From SXXH01 sp041165735 (lineage in GTDB: Bacteria; Planctomycetota; UBA1135; GCA-002686595), in NCBI GenBank assembly GCA_046341775.1, contig JBKDQQ010000182.1, positions 1 to 63,948 of the forward strand: a DNA stretch of 63,948 bases, written 5' to 3'. Numbering within the stretch: position 1 is the first letter of the stretch; every line of letters starts with the position of its first letter. This document shows positions 48,845-60,949 of the stretch, in pieces. The notes under the pieces are model-generated. The model made no database searches and was not told the origin of the DNA. It saw only the letters and a program-made list of their open reading frames with translations. The translations under genes were made by a program, and so were the position numbers.

Positions 48845-50182
48845 TCAATGCGACGCGCCGACGGCCGGTCGCGGACCATGCGCGATTTCGCGGCCGACGA
48901 GGAACAGGAACAGCACGCCCGCGACGAAGTACAGGCCCATGAAGCCCAGCAAGGTGAACATGGTCGAGCCGCCGTGCACCTGCTCGGAGCTCGCGTCGGC
49001 CGTGCGCAGGATGCCGTGGATGGCCCACGGTTGGCGGCCGAGCTCGGTCGTCATCCAGCCCGCCGTGTTGGCGATGTACGGGAAGGGGGCGGCCAGCAGC
49101 AGGGCCCACAAGAGCGGCTTGGAACCGTGCAGCCTGCCGCGCCAGCGCCAGATGTTCGCCACGAGCATCAGCGCGATGAAGAGCGTCCCCAAGCCCACCA
49201 TGATGTGGAAGGCGTAGTACAAGAGCTCGATCTGGTCCGGCCGCTCGGCGGGCGGGAAGTCCGCGAGGCCCTTCACGTCCTTCGAGAAGCTGCCGTAGGC
49301 GATGAAGGACAGCATGCCGGGCACCGCGATCGGGTTGTCGATCGTCTCGGTGCGGATGTCGGGCTGGCCGATCAGCACGAGCTCGGCGTGCGTGCCCGAT
49401 TCGAAGCGGCCTTCCATGGCGGCCAGCGCCGCGGGCTGGTGCTCGGCGACGAGCTTCCCCTGCCAATCCCCCGTGGGGAAGGCGACGAGGATGGCCGAGG
49501 CGAGGCCGAAGCTCGTGCCCACGGCGAGGTTCGTGCGCGCCACGGCTTCGTGCTCGCCGCGCAGCGCCCACCACGCGCCCACCGCCGCCACGACGAAGCT
49601 CGCCGTGACCAGCGAGCCCGTCATCGTGTGCGAGTACTGCACGATCGCCCACGGATTCGACAGGAAGGCGCCGAACGACTCGAGCACCACGCCGCCGTCC
49701 GGCAGGACCTTGTGGCCGGTCGGGTGCTGCATGAAGGCGTTGGTCGCCACGATGAACCAGCCCGAGAGCCACGTGCCGACGAACAACGCCAGCGAGGCGC
49801 CCCAGTGCGCGCGCGGCGAGAGGCGGCGTTCGCCCCACACGAGCAGCGCGAGGAAGCTCGACTCGAGGAAGAAGGCGTACATGCCCTCCATCCCCAAGGT
49901 GTGGCCCACCACAGCGCCGGCGCCCTCCGTGAAGCGCGCCCAGTTCGTGGCGAACTGGAATTCGAGCGGGATGCCGGTGGCGACGCCGAAGGCGAAGTTC
50001 ACCCCGAAGACCCGGATCCAGAAGCGCGCGGCGTCGTTCCAGCGCGGAGCTCCCGTGGAGAGCGCCATGGTCTTCATGGCGAAGACCAGCAGCGCGAGGC
50101 CCATGGTCAATTGCGGGAAGATGTAGTGGAAGGTCGCCGTGAAGGCGAATTGCAGGCGGTGCAGGTCGAGGGCGGGATCCAT
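48845..50182 (-). CDS. cydA: cytochrome bd oxidase subunit I
   Basis: 445 residues. LHRLQFAFTATFHYIFPQLT carries the haem b595 histidine near the N-terminus, GMEGMYAFFLESSFLALLVWG a conserved helix, and TTELGRQPWAIHGILRT the GRQPW signature after the quinol loop. The Q-loop (DWQGKLVAEHQPAALAAMEG) is of the short type. The start at MDPALD is preferred; the ATG at 50197 (MRGTTMDP) is possible. It lies downstream of gcvP with 183 bp between, enough for its own promoter, though none is clear. Confidence 0.94.
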   Translation of the reverse strand: MDPALDLHRLQFAFTATFHYIFPQLTMGLALLVFAMKTMALSTGAPRWNDAARFWIRVFGVNFAFGVATGIPLEFQFATNWARFTEGAGAVVGHTLGMEGMYAFFLESSFLALLVWGERRLSPRAHWGASLALFVGTWLSGWFIVATNAFMQHPTGHKVLPDGGVVLESFGAFLSNPWAIVQYSHTMTGSLVTASFVVAAVGAWWALRGEHEAVARTNLAVGTSFGLASAILVAFPTGDWQGKLVAEHQPAALAAMEGRFESGTHAELVLIGQPDIRTETIDNPIAVPGMLSFIAYGSFSKDVKGLADFPPAERPDQIELLYYAFHIMVGLGTLFIALMLVANIWRWRGRLHGSKPLLWALLLAAPFPYIANTAGWMTTELGRQPWAIHGILRTADASSEQVHGGSTMFTLLGFMGLYFVAGVLFLFLVGREIAHGPRPAVGASH

Positions 50183-50365
50183 GGTCGTCCCGCGCATGAG
50201 AGCGCAGCCCTCCGCCGCGCGCCCTTGCGCCAAGTGCGCAGTGGCCCACGACGATGTGCGTACGCGAGGCCCATGCCGCGCAAGGCGCCGCGGGCGGCGC
50301 CTTCCAACCGCGTGGTCGCGCCGGTGGAAGGTGCCGCCCGCGGTCGCGGCGCGAGGTCGCGCGCC

Positions 50366-53305
<2,940 letters not shown>

Positions 53306-53362
53306 TTCCTGGGTCTTCGTCACGGTGCGAACTTGGCGTTGTTGGTGGAGGGATGCATGCAT

Positions 53363-53415
53363 CCGGACGCGCCGGCGCTAGTCAAGGAAACTTGTCAGAG
53401 CGCGCCGGCGTCCGG
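53363..53415 (-). other. stem-loop between gcvH and gcvP
   Basis: Arms at 53363-53379 and 53399-53415 are inverted repeats with 8 and 5 paired bases around a 4-base mismatch. An inner CAAG-N4-CTTG stem fills the loop. It abuts the gcvH stop codon. It may protect the upstream mRNA or reduce read-through into gcvP. Confidence 0.45.
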
Positions 53416-53814
53416 TCAGTGCGTCTGCGCCGCGAGGAACTCCTCGTACTTGCGCGCGTCCATCAGGTGGTCGAGGCTCTTCGACTGCGGCTTGATCTTG
53501 ATCATCCAGCCCGCGCCCCAAGGATCCTTCGAGAGCACCTCGAGGTGGTCCTCGATGGCGACGTTCACGTCGGCCACCTCGCCCGCGACCGGGGCGTTCA
53601 GGTCGGAGACGGCCTTGACCGATTCGATCTCGCCGAAGGTCTGGCCGGCCTCGACCTGCAGGCCGCTCTCGGGCAGGTCGCAATAGACGAGGTCGTCGAC
53701 GTTGCCGTTCGAGAGCGCCTGCACGGCGTGGTCGGTGATGCCGACGACGATCATCTCGCCCTCGATCTTGGCCCATTCGTGCGTTTCGGTGTAGCGGCGG
53801 TCGTTGGGACGCAT
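53416..53814 (-). CDS. gcvH: glycine cleavage system H protein
   Basis: 132 residues. RRYTETHEWAKIEGEMIVVG is the conserved start, VGITDHAVQALSNGNVDDLV the first sheet, and GEIESVKAVSDLNAPVAGEV carries the lipoylated lysine (K67). KDPWGAGWMIKIKP is the C-terminal motif. It shuttles the aminomethyl group between P, T and L proteins. It lies between gcvT (62 bp upstream) and gcvP. No L-protein gene is in the window. Confidence 0.96.
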   Translation of the reverse strand: MRPNDRRYTETHEWAKIEGEMIVVGITDHAVQALSNGNVDDLVYCDLPESGLQVEAGQTFGEIESVKAVSDLNAPVAGEVADVNVAIEDHLEVLSKDPWGAGWMIKIKPQSKSLDHLMDARKYEEFLAAQTH

Positions 53815-53876
53815 CTGGTGCTTTCCTGGCTGGCTTGCGGTTGTGGTGGGGGTGCCCGAGCGCGATCGGTTCGCGC

Positions 53877-54998
53877 TCACTTGCGGGTGCGGGAGAAGAA
53901 CGGCAGGGCGCAGAAGGAAGCCTCCTGGCGCTTGCCCTTGATGTCGATTTCCACCTTCGCGCGCGCCTCGTCGACCGAGGCGGGCACGAAGGCCGTGCCG
54001 ATGTTGGTGTCGAGCGTGGGCGACACGGAGCCCGAGGCCACCTCGCCGACCAGCGCGCCGTCGATGGCGACGCCGTGGCCCTGGCGGGGGACGCGCGGTC
54101 CATCCGTGCGCAGGCCGACCAGCTTCCAGCGCGGGGCGGCCGCGATCGCCGACAGCGCCGCCTTGCCGATCCACTCGCCCTTCTCGGGCGCGAAGCTGAC
54201 GCCGAAGGACAAGCCCGCCGACACGGGGTCGTGCCGCGCGTCGATCTCGTGGCCGGAGAGGGGCATGCCGGCTTCTAGCCGCAGCGTGTCGCGCGCTCCG
54301 AGTCCGATCGGCTTCAAGCCGCGCGGCGCGCCGGCGGCGAGCACCGCGTTCCACACCTCGACCACCTTGGCGCGCGGCACGTACAGCTCGTAGCCCAGCT
54401 CGCCGGTGTAGCCGGTGCGCGAGACGCGCATGCCTTCGATGCCGCACACCGTGCCGAAGCCGAACTTGTAGTAGCCGAGCTTGGCGAGCTCGATCCCCGC
54501 GCAGAAGGGCTGCAGGATCGCCGCGCTCTCCTGGCCTTGGACGGCGATCATCGCCAACGACTGCGTCTGGTCCTCGATGGCCACGTCGAAGCCCTGCGCG
54601 TGCTCGCGCATCCACGCCAAGTCGACCGCGGTGTTCGAGGCGTTCACGCACAAGAAGACCTCGTCCGCGCCCTGGTACACGAGCAGGTCGTCGATCGGCA
54701 TGCCGTCCTGCTTGCAGAACAGCGAATAGCGGATCGAGCCCTGCGGGATCTTCGCCACGAAGTTCGTGCAGATGCGATCGAGGTAGGCGACGCGGTCCTT
54801 GCCGCGCACGACGACCCGTCCCATGTGCGACAAGTCGAACAACCCCGCCGTCGAGCGCACCGTGCGCACCTCGTCGAGGATCGGCCCGTACTGCACCGGC
54901 ATCAGCCAGCCGCCGAACTCCACGAGCTTCGCGGACAGGGCGACGTGGGCGTCGTGGAGCGGAGTCCGCTGGATGGCGGCGGGGGAGGCGGTCTGCAT
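53877..54998 (-). CDS. gcvT: glycine cleavage system aminomethyltransferase (T-protein)
   Basis: 373 residues. RTPLHDAHVALSAKLVEFGG and GWLMPVQYGPILDEVRTVRS at the start, FDLSHMGRVVVRGKDRVAYL, and SRTGYTGELGYELYVP with the folate-binding region identify GcvT. It transfers the methylene group from GcvH to tetrahydrofolate and releases ammonia. It is the first gene after the glycine riboswitch. The order T-H-P in one operon is common. Confidence 0.95.
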   Translation of the reverse strand: MQTASPAAIQRTPLHDAHVALSAKLVEFGGWLMPVQYGPILDEVRTVRSTAGLFDLSHMGRVVVRGKDRVAYLDRICTNFVAKIPQGSIRYSLFCKQDGMPIDDLLVYQGADEVFLCVNASNTAVDLAWMREHAQGFDVAIEDQTQSLAMIAVQGQESAAILQPFCAGIELAKLGYYKFGFGTVCGIEGMRVSRTGYTGELGYELYVPRAKVVEVWNAVLAAGAPRGLKPIGLGARDTLRLEAGMPLSGHEIDARHDPVSAGLSFGVSFAPEKGEWIGKAALSAIAAAPRWKLVGLRTDGPRVPRQGHGVAIDGALVGEVASGSVSPTLDTNIGTAFVPASVDEARAKVEIDIKGKRQEASFCALPFFSRTRK

Positions 54999-55117
54999 GG
55001 GTGGGGGCTTTCGGGTGCCGCGGCGAGGCTCCGCGCCTCCCGCCTCCCTGTCCCGCCCGCGCCCGGAGGTCGCGCCACAGGCGCCCGCCGCGCGCGACCG
55101 CTCCAGAGCGTCGCCCG

Positions 55118-55215
55118 TCGAAGGTCCTCTTTGCCTGAGAGTTTCGCGCCTTGCGCTTGCCCCTTCGGCGCCCTCGGGCACTTGCTGCCTTCGGGACTCT
55201 CCCTTCGCGGGTGCT
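55118..55215 (-). ncRNA. glycine riboswitch, single aptamer
   Basis: On the minus strand the conserved aptamer pieces appear in order: GGGAGAG, GCCGAAGGGGCAA, and AACTCTCAGGCAAAG followed by GGACC. GGGAGAG pairs with ACTCTC. Only one aptamer is seen; the common tandem second aptamer is not evident on either side. About 120 nt separate it from the gcvT ATG, which would hold the expression platform. It would switch gcvT-gcvH-gcvP in response to glycine. Confidence 0.88.
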
Positions 55216-55236
55216 CGACTCGATCGAACGGCATCG

Positions 55237-55242
55237 AAGATA
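55237..55242 (-). promoter_or_regulatory. -10 hexamer TATCTT for the gcv operon
   Basis: TATCTT on the minus strand lies 21 nt before the riboswitch 5' end, so the aptamer would begin shortly after the transcription start. The -35 region is GC-rich and weak. Confidence 0.5.
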
Positions 55243-55373
55243 CTTCCCGGCGGGGGCCGGCGCCACCGCCAGCGCCCGGCCGGTCCGGAAACCCGTTCCG
55301 AACCGCTCGCCGAGGCGGTCGGAAGACCCTGACCGGGCCGTGCGGCGCCAAGCGGGCGGCGGCTGTGCCCGGC

Positions 55374-56942
55374 GTGAAGCAAGCCCAGAACCTCCTCGCC
55401 GTTCTTTCGCTCGCCAGCGCCTTGCAAGCCCAATGGACCCCGGGCGTCGTCGCCTGGACGCCCGAGGACCCCGCCTCCCCGGCCATCCCGCGCGGGCTCG
55501 CCGTCGGCGCGGGCGGGGACCTCGCCATCGCGGCCTGCGCGGGCGCGAACGCGCGCTTCGAGCTGATCGGCCTCGCCGCGAGCGGCGTCCAACCGGCGCT
55601 GGCCGCCTTCCCGCTGCCGCAGACCGGCTACAGCCTCGAGGTCGCCGCGGGCGACGAAGCCCACGAGTTCTTCGGCCTGTCGCAAGTGCTCGTCGGCGGC
55701 GCGCTGCAACGCCGCAGCGAAGTGCGTTGCTTCGACGCCCTCCAATGGGGCGCGGGCGGGGCCGCGGTGCGCTGGCAGCACGCTCTGCCCATGCTCGCCA
55801 ACGGTCCCGGTCGATTGGCGGCCGCGCACGACGGTTCGCGCCTCTACGCGGCGCAGTTCGACGACCAGAACATGCAGATCGTCGTCGACGCGCTCGACGG
55901 CGCGACCGGCGCCTTGGCTTGGCGCCGCAGCTGGCCCGCCGCCGGCTTCAACGGCATGGCCGCGAGCGCGGACGGCTCGACCCTCGCCTTCGTCGATGGC
56001 GCGGCGGTCGTCGTGTCCGACGCGCAAGGCGCGCTCAACGCCGCCGCTTGGATGACGCAGGCGAGTTCGCTCGTGGCGCTGGACGCCGACGGCGACACGC
56101 TCGCCCACGGCGATGGTTCGTTCCTGCGGATCTTGCGCCGCCAAGGCGCGGCGTGGACCACGACGCAGTCGTTCTCGGGCCTCGCGCTCGAAGTGCCCGC
56201 GCGCGCCGCGTTGTCCGCCGACGGACAGACCCTCGCGCTCGCCTGGTGGACGGCGACCAACGCCGGAGGCGCGCGCCTCGAAGTCTGGAACCTCGCCAGC
56301 GGCCAGCGCCTCTTCCACCACCAGCAACCGGCGGTCGTGGGCGCCCTGCAGAACTTCGTGGAATCGGTGCGCATCGCGCCGGACGGCTCGCGCGCCGCGT
56401 TCGCGCTGTGGGGCGACGGTTCCACGCGTCCCGAAGTGGTGGCCTTCGATCGCTCCAAGTCGCAAGTGCTCGTGTCGCTCGACCTCGGCGGCAGCGCCAT
56501 GGGCATGGACCTTTCGCGCGACGGCTCGCGCCTCGTCGTCTCGCGCAAGTCCGTCCACGCGAACCAGCTCTCCGACACGGGCGACGTGCGCGTCGTCGAA
56601 CTCGCCGCGCGCGACCTGTGCTTGCGCAGCCAACCGCGCGTCGGGTCCGGCTTGGACTGGTCGGCGCGCTCGAGCGGCGCCACGAGCGCCATCCTGCTCG
56701 ACGGCAGCCTCGCTCCGGCCCCGATCCAACTGGCGGGGCTGTCCGGCAGCCTGCACATCCTGCGCCAAGGCTCGCGCCTCGTGCGCCGCGCCTGCGACGC
56801 GCAAGGACAAGCGCAAGGGACGCTTTCCTTGCCGGCGAGCCTCGTGCAACCGGGCACGCGCCGGCACTTGCAGGTCGTCTTCCGCACGACCAGCGGCTGG
56901 CGCGCCGGCTCGACCGTGCTGCACCCGCTGGCGCTGCCCTGA
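55374..56942 (+). CDS. secreted beta-propeller-like protein
   Basis: 522 residues from a GTG that gives a good signal peptide (NLLAVLSLASALQAQW). WD40/YVTN-like repeats follow, with D-G-S-R-L/T/A units: AAHDGSRLYAAQFDDQNMQI, ASADGSTLAFVDGAAVVV, LSADGQTLALAWWTAT, IAPDGSRAAFALWGDG and LSRDGSRLVVSRKSV. The last about 110 residues form a separate beta module ending SGWRAGSTVLHPLALP, similar to C-terminal modules I associate with planctomycete extracellular proteins. The binding partner is unknown. It is divergent from the gcv operon. Confidence 0.72.
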   Translation: MKQAQNLLAVLSLASALQAQWTPGVVAWTPEDPASPAIPRGLAVGAGGDLAIAACAGANARFELIGLAASGVQPALAAFPLPQTGYSLEVAAGDEAHEFFGLSQVLVGGALQRRSEVRCFDALQWGAGGAAVRWQHALPMLANGPGRLAAAHDGSRLYAAQFDDQNMQIVVDALDGATGALAWRRSWPAAGFNGMAASADGSTLAFVDGAAVVVSDAQGALNAAAWMTQASSLVALDADGDTLAHGDGSFLRILRRQGAAWTTTQSFSGLALEVPARAALSADGQTLALAWWTATNAGGARLEVWNLASGQRLFHHQQPAVVGALQNFVESVRIAPDGSRAAFALWGDGSTRPEVVAFDRSKSQVLVSLDLGGSAMGMDLSRDGSRLVVSRKSVHANQLSDTGDVRVVELAARDLCLRSQPRVGSGLDWSARSSGATSAILLDGSLAPAPIQLAGLSGSLHILRQGSRLVRRACDAQGQAQGTLSLPASLVQPGTRRHLQVVFRTTSGWRAGSTVLHPLALP

Positions 56943-57213
56943 GCGCGCCGCCGCGGCGTCCGCACGCGCCCGCTCCGCCTTCCAGCGGGACGGGCGCGCG
57001 CCTTGGCGCCTGGAAGTCGTTTCCGAGCCCGCCCTCCGAACGCCTATTCCAAGTTCTTGTTCAAGCGGCGGACCTCGGGCTCACGAAGAGGGCTGCGTCG
57101 CGGATCCGGCATCGTGCTGGACGAGCGGCGGTCCTGAACCGCGTCGCCTTGCGGCGCGGAGCGTTCCGGGTGAGCGGAACGCCATCGTGAGTCACAACAG
57201 AGGTCCCCTGATC

Positions 57214-60200
57214 ATGAGCTACGGGAAGCAAGCGGGCATCGTGCTCGCCTCCTTGCTCGCCGCCAGCCTCGCCGGTTGTTCCGGCGGCTCGAGCGACGGC
57301 TCCAATTCCATCAGTTCCGCGGTCCAGAACTTGACCGTGGACCCCACCGGCCAGACCACCGTCGTCCAGTTCCGCTCGGGCTCCGGCCTCGGCGGCGCGA
57401 CGACCGCCTCGTTCGAGGCCCAGAACGGCGCGCAAGCCGTGTCGGTCGACATCGTCGGCTCGACCGCCACCATCGCGTGGGACATGCGCGTCACCCCGTC
57501 CACCTCGGTGCGCGCGATCGGCTTGTCGGGCGTGGACGACGCCTACCGCGCCGTCACCACCAGCGACGCCACCGCCCCCGCCTGGACGATCGAATCGGCC
57601 ACGCAGGATGGATCGGTCGGCGGCGACTCGCTCGAACTGGCCGCGACCGGCCCGCGCATGGTCGAGTCGCTCGTCGAGGATCCCGCCAACTGGACGCTCG
57701 TCGTGGGCGGCGAGGAACTCGACCTCGACGGCACGAACATCGACTACGACCCGGAGACGGGCGGCGTCTCGTTCCAACTGGGCCAGCAGGCCAACCTGCA
57801 CCAGGACTTCGAACTCTCCTCGGCGAACCTCGTGAGCGTGGCCGACGTGGCTTGCGCGACGACGAGCGTCGACGGCGTCGCCACCGGCGACTCCAGCGCG
57901 CCCAGCCTGTCCTCCGCCACGCAGAACCTCGACGCGGGCTCGGGCGGCAGCGCCTACGGCTTCGTGGTCGACTTCGCCTTCGACGAGGACATGGATCCGC
58001 TGTTCGCCGCGCAAGTCGGCAACTTCGAATGCAGCTCCGGCGCCGTCGCCACCTCGGCGACGATGGTCGGCGGCGACACGATCCGCGTCGTGTTCGCGGC
58101 GCCCGTGGTGCCCGGTCGCGAGACGATCACGCTCCACAACGTGGTCGACGCCGCCGGCAACGAGTGCTCCGCGACCGGCCCGCAGCCGGTGACGCAGCCT
58201 GCGCCGGTCGTCAACGACTTCGACGGCGATCCGCTGGCCGAGACCGTCTCGGGCGCGGGCAACGACCGCATCGTCGTCGCCACGACGCAAGCGCTCGACC
58301 CGACGACCGCCGTCCTGCCGACCTCGTGGTCGGTGCAGATCGACGGCGCTCCCTACGACCTCGCCGCCGCGACCCTCGAGTACGACCTCGAAGCACGCGT
58401 GCTGACCATCGAGACCGACCAGGACTTCCAGAACGGCACGACCTCGGTCGCGATCGCCGGCCTGGCCGGGTTGCTCGACGTCGACGGCCAGTCGTTCCTC
58501 GAGTCGCGCAGCGTCTCCGCCGCGGGCGAGACCACGGCGCCGACGATCTCCTCGGCGGTGCAGAACCGCGTGGTCGACGGCACGGGCTCGACGCTCGACG
58601 TCGGCTTCGACGAAGCCATCGACGAAGGCGGCGCCGAGATCGCGGCCAACTGGAGCGCTTCGGCGGGCCAGGTCTGCACCTCGGCCGAGCTGCTCCAGAA
58701 CGGCACGATGGTGCGCCTCGTGTTCGACTCCGCGGTCGTCCCCGGCGTGCACACGATCGGCGGCGGCGGCGTGGAGGACCTCGCCGGCAACGCCATGGTC
58801 GCGGCCGTCGGCATCCAGCCGACCTCGACCGACACGACGGTTCCCGCGACCATGTCGGTCTCGGCCACGGCCATCGCCGGCGCCGACAACGACCAGCTGA
58901 CGGTGGTGTTCGACGACGCGATGTGGACCGGCGACGTCACGGACGCCTCCAAGTGGTCGTTCGAATCGCCGACCGGCGTCGCGCACGACCTCTCCGGCGC
59001 GAACTTCAACTGGAACGAGAACCTGCGCACGGCCACGGTCGTCTTGTCGAACGGCGTCAATCTGACGCGCGGCGACGACTTCAGCCTCGCGTTCGGTCCG
59101 CAGGTGCGCGACCTGGGCGGCAACGCCCACGCCGGCTCGAGCACCACCGGTTCCGTCGTGGCCGAGTCCACGCAGCCCTTCCTCGCGGGCGTGGCCCGCA
59201 GCTCGAGCTCGCCGACGCGACTCTTGGTGCGGTTCAGCGAGCCGTGCCGCGACCTCGACTCGTTCGAGACCGGCTCCGGTCCCGTGGCGGGCGCGGCGCG
59301 CTTCCGCCTCGTCGTCGCGGCCGGCGGCTTCGCCTGGCCGACGAGCGCCACGGTGGTCGAGGACGGCCTCGGGGTCGACCTCGAGTTCGCCCAGGCCATC
59401 GATCCGCTGGACACGCTCGACGTGCTGTATGCGCGCGACTGCGCGGGCAACATGATGAACCCGAGCTTCGCCACGCCGACCACGGCGCAGGACTCCGACG
59501 AACCGGCCTTCGACGCCCTCGCGGCTTCGATCACGGCCGTCTCGGGCGAGCTGAACGACGTCGTGACCGCCGTGTTCGACCGCGAGTTGAACCCCTACGG
59601 CGCGACCGAGCGTTCGAACTGGACCCTCACGGGCCCTGGCGGCGCGGTCGACTTGTCCAACGCGCGCTTCGAATTCGACGGCGACCGCACGGTGACGATC
59701 CGCTTGCGCTCGGCGACGAACTACAACGCGGGCTCGACCACGAACCTGCAAGCGGGCGAGCTGTACACGCTCGCCGCGAGCAACCTCTACTCGGCGCAAG
59801 GCGTGCAGTTGACGGCCACGGCGAACCTCGCCCAGGCCGCCGGCGGCGACACGACCGCGCCGAGCCTGCCCGTGGGCGGCGCGATGGTGGACGCGACGGA
59901 CGCCAATGCCGTCATCGTCGTGCTCGACGAAGCCTGCGATCCGTCGTCCATGGCGACCGAGGCCAACTGGGACCTCGACGGCCAGGCGCCGACGAGCGTC
60001 GAGCTGCTCGGCTATCGCAGCCTGCGCTTGTCGTTCCCGGGCGTCGTCGCCGTCGGCCAGACGCTGGAGTGCGACATCGCCGACCTCGCCGGCAACAGCG
60101 GCATCTCCACTACGGCCGTCGCCGCCGCCGACGCCACGCCGCCCAGCGTGGTGGTGGGCGGACTCGACGGCATCCTCGGCGCCGGCTACGGCGGCGATGT

Positions 60201-60780
60201 GATCGAGCTTTCGTTCAACGAGCCGCTCGACCTCGCCACCGCGCTCGTGCCGGGCAACTACACCTTCACCAACGGCGGCCCGGTGTCGCTCGTCGGCGCC
60301 AGCTTCGAGTACCACTCGAGCACGAACCTGGTGCGCGTGCGCCTCGCGGACGGCGTCTCCTTGCGCGACGGCGTCGCGCTCGGCGTGACCTTCTCGGGCC
60401 TCGAGGACCTCGCGGGCAACATGGTCGTCGCCAACTCGACGGCCAGCGGCTCGGTCACGGGTGACGCCGGCGCGCCGAGCATCGCGCTCGCCTACGTCAA
60501 CTGGGCCGCCGACGCGACCGGCCGGGTGGTCGACTTCGTGTTCACCGAAGACGTCCAGCCGGGCCAAGTCGTCGGCTCGACGACTTGGACGACGCAGAAC
60601 GGCCTGATGACGGTCGGCAGCACGGTGGTGACGCAAGTCGACGCCGCCAACCGCCGCGTGTATCGCGCGACGCTCAGCGAAGCCTGGTCGTCGACCTACA
60701 GCCTCAACTCGAACGGATCGATCGGCGACTTCGCCGGCAACGCCGCCACCGGCTTGTCGACGATTCCGACGATGCCGTGA
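57214..60780 (+). CDS. giant lipoprotein with tandem Ig-like (SwmB/Big-type) domains
   Basis: 1188 residues. A lipoprotein signal (VLASLLAASLAGCSGG) is followed by about ten repeats of roughly 100 residues. Each contains T-x-P-x-hydrophobic starts, a V-x-F-D/S-E-A/P-x-D strand, W-x-x-x-G and a DLAGN-like end (EDLAGNAMV, RDLGGNAHA, ADLAGNSGI, EDLAGNMVV). This resembles SwmB/Ig-like repeats of surface adhesins and S-layer-associated proteins. It is rich in Asp, Thr and Ser. It ends without a C-terminal anchor. The likely site is the outer face of the cell envelope. The start may alternatively be a GTG at 57187. Confidence 0.78.
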   Translation: MSYGKQAGIVLASLLAASLAGCSGGSSDGSNSISSAVQNLTVDPTGQTTVVQFRSGSGLGGATTASFEAQNGAQAVSVDIVGSTATIAWDMRVTPSTSVRAIGLSGVDDAYRAVTTSDATAPAWTIESATQDGSVGGDSLELAATGPRMVESLVEDPANWTLVVGGEELDLDGTNIDYDPETGGVSFQLGQQANLHQDFELSSANLVSVADVACATTSVDGVATGDSSAPSLSSATQNLDAGSGGSAYGFVVDFAFDEDMDPLFAAQVGNFECSSGAVATSATMVGGDTIRVVFAAPVVPGRETITLHNVVDAAGNECSATGPQPVTQPAPVVNDFDGDPLAETVSGAGNDRIVVATTQALDPTTAVLPTSWSVQIDGAPYDLAAATLEYDLEARVLTIETDQDFQNGTTSVAIAGLAGLLDVDGQSFLESRSVSAAGETTAPTISSAVQNRVVDGTGSTLDVGFDEAIDEGGAEIAANWSASAGQVCTSAELLQNGTMVRLVFDSAVVPGVHTIGGGGVEDLAGNAMVAAVGIQPTSTDTTVPATMSVSATAIAGADNDQLTVVFDDAMWTGDVTDASKWSFESPTGVAHDLSGANFNWNENLRTATVVLSNGVNLTRGDDFSLAFGPQVRDLGGNAHAGSSTTGSVVAESTQPFLAGVARSSSSPTRLLVRFSEPCRDLDSFETGSGPVAGAARFRLVVAAGGFAWPTSATVVEDGLGVDLEFAQAIDPLDTLDVLYARDCAGNMMNPSFATPTTAQDSDEPAFDALAASITAVSGELNDVVTAVFDRELNPYGATERSNWTLTGPGGAVDLSNARFEFDGDRTVTIRLRSATNYNAGSTTNLQAGELYTLAASNLYSAQGVQLTATANLAQAAGGDTTAPSLPVGGAMVDATDANAVIVVLDEACDPSSMATEANWDLDGQAPTSVELLGYRSLRLSFPGVVAVGQTLECDIADLAGNSGISTTAVAAADATPPSVVVGGLDGILGAGYGGDVIELSFNEPLDLATALVPGNYTFTNGGPVSLVGASFEYHSSTNLVRVRLADGVSLRDGVALGVTFSGLEDLAGNMVVANSTASGSVTGDAGAPSIALAYVNWAADATGRVVDFVFTEDVQPGQVVGSTTWTTQNGLMTVGSTVVTQVDAANRRVYRATLSEAWSSTYSLNSNGSIGDFAGNAATGLSTIPTMP

Positions 60781-60836
60781 GGATCCAAGCGAGTTCCGTC
60801 CGGTCGTGAGCACCGGCCGGATGGTGCAAGCGAAGC

Positions 60837-60860
60837 GCGGGCCGTCCTCGGGCGGCCCGC
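60837..60860 (+). terminator. hairpin after the Ig-like lipoprotein gene
   Basis: GCGGGCCG and CGGCCCGC form a perfect 8-bp stem with an 8-nt loop, 57 bp after the stop. GCCCTTTGG follows, so the T-run is short. It is a moderate terminator candidate. Confidence 0.45.
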
Positions 60861-60949
60861 GCCCTTTGGCGGCTACGCGCGCCGCGCGCCCGCAATCGCC
60901 TACCGCGCTTCAGTTCCGCCGCGGCGGACATCGATGTCCATGCAGCACC

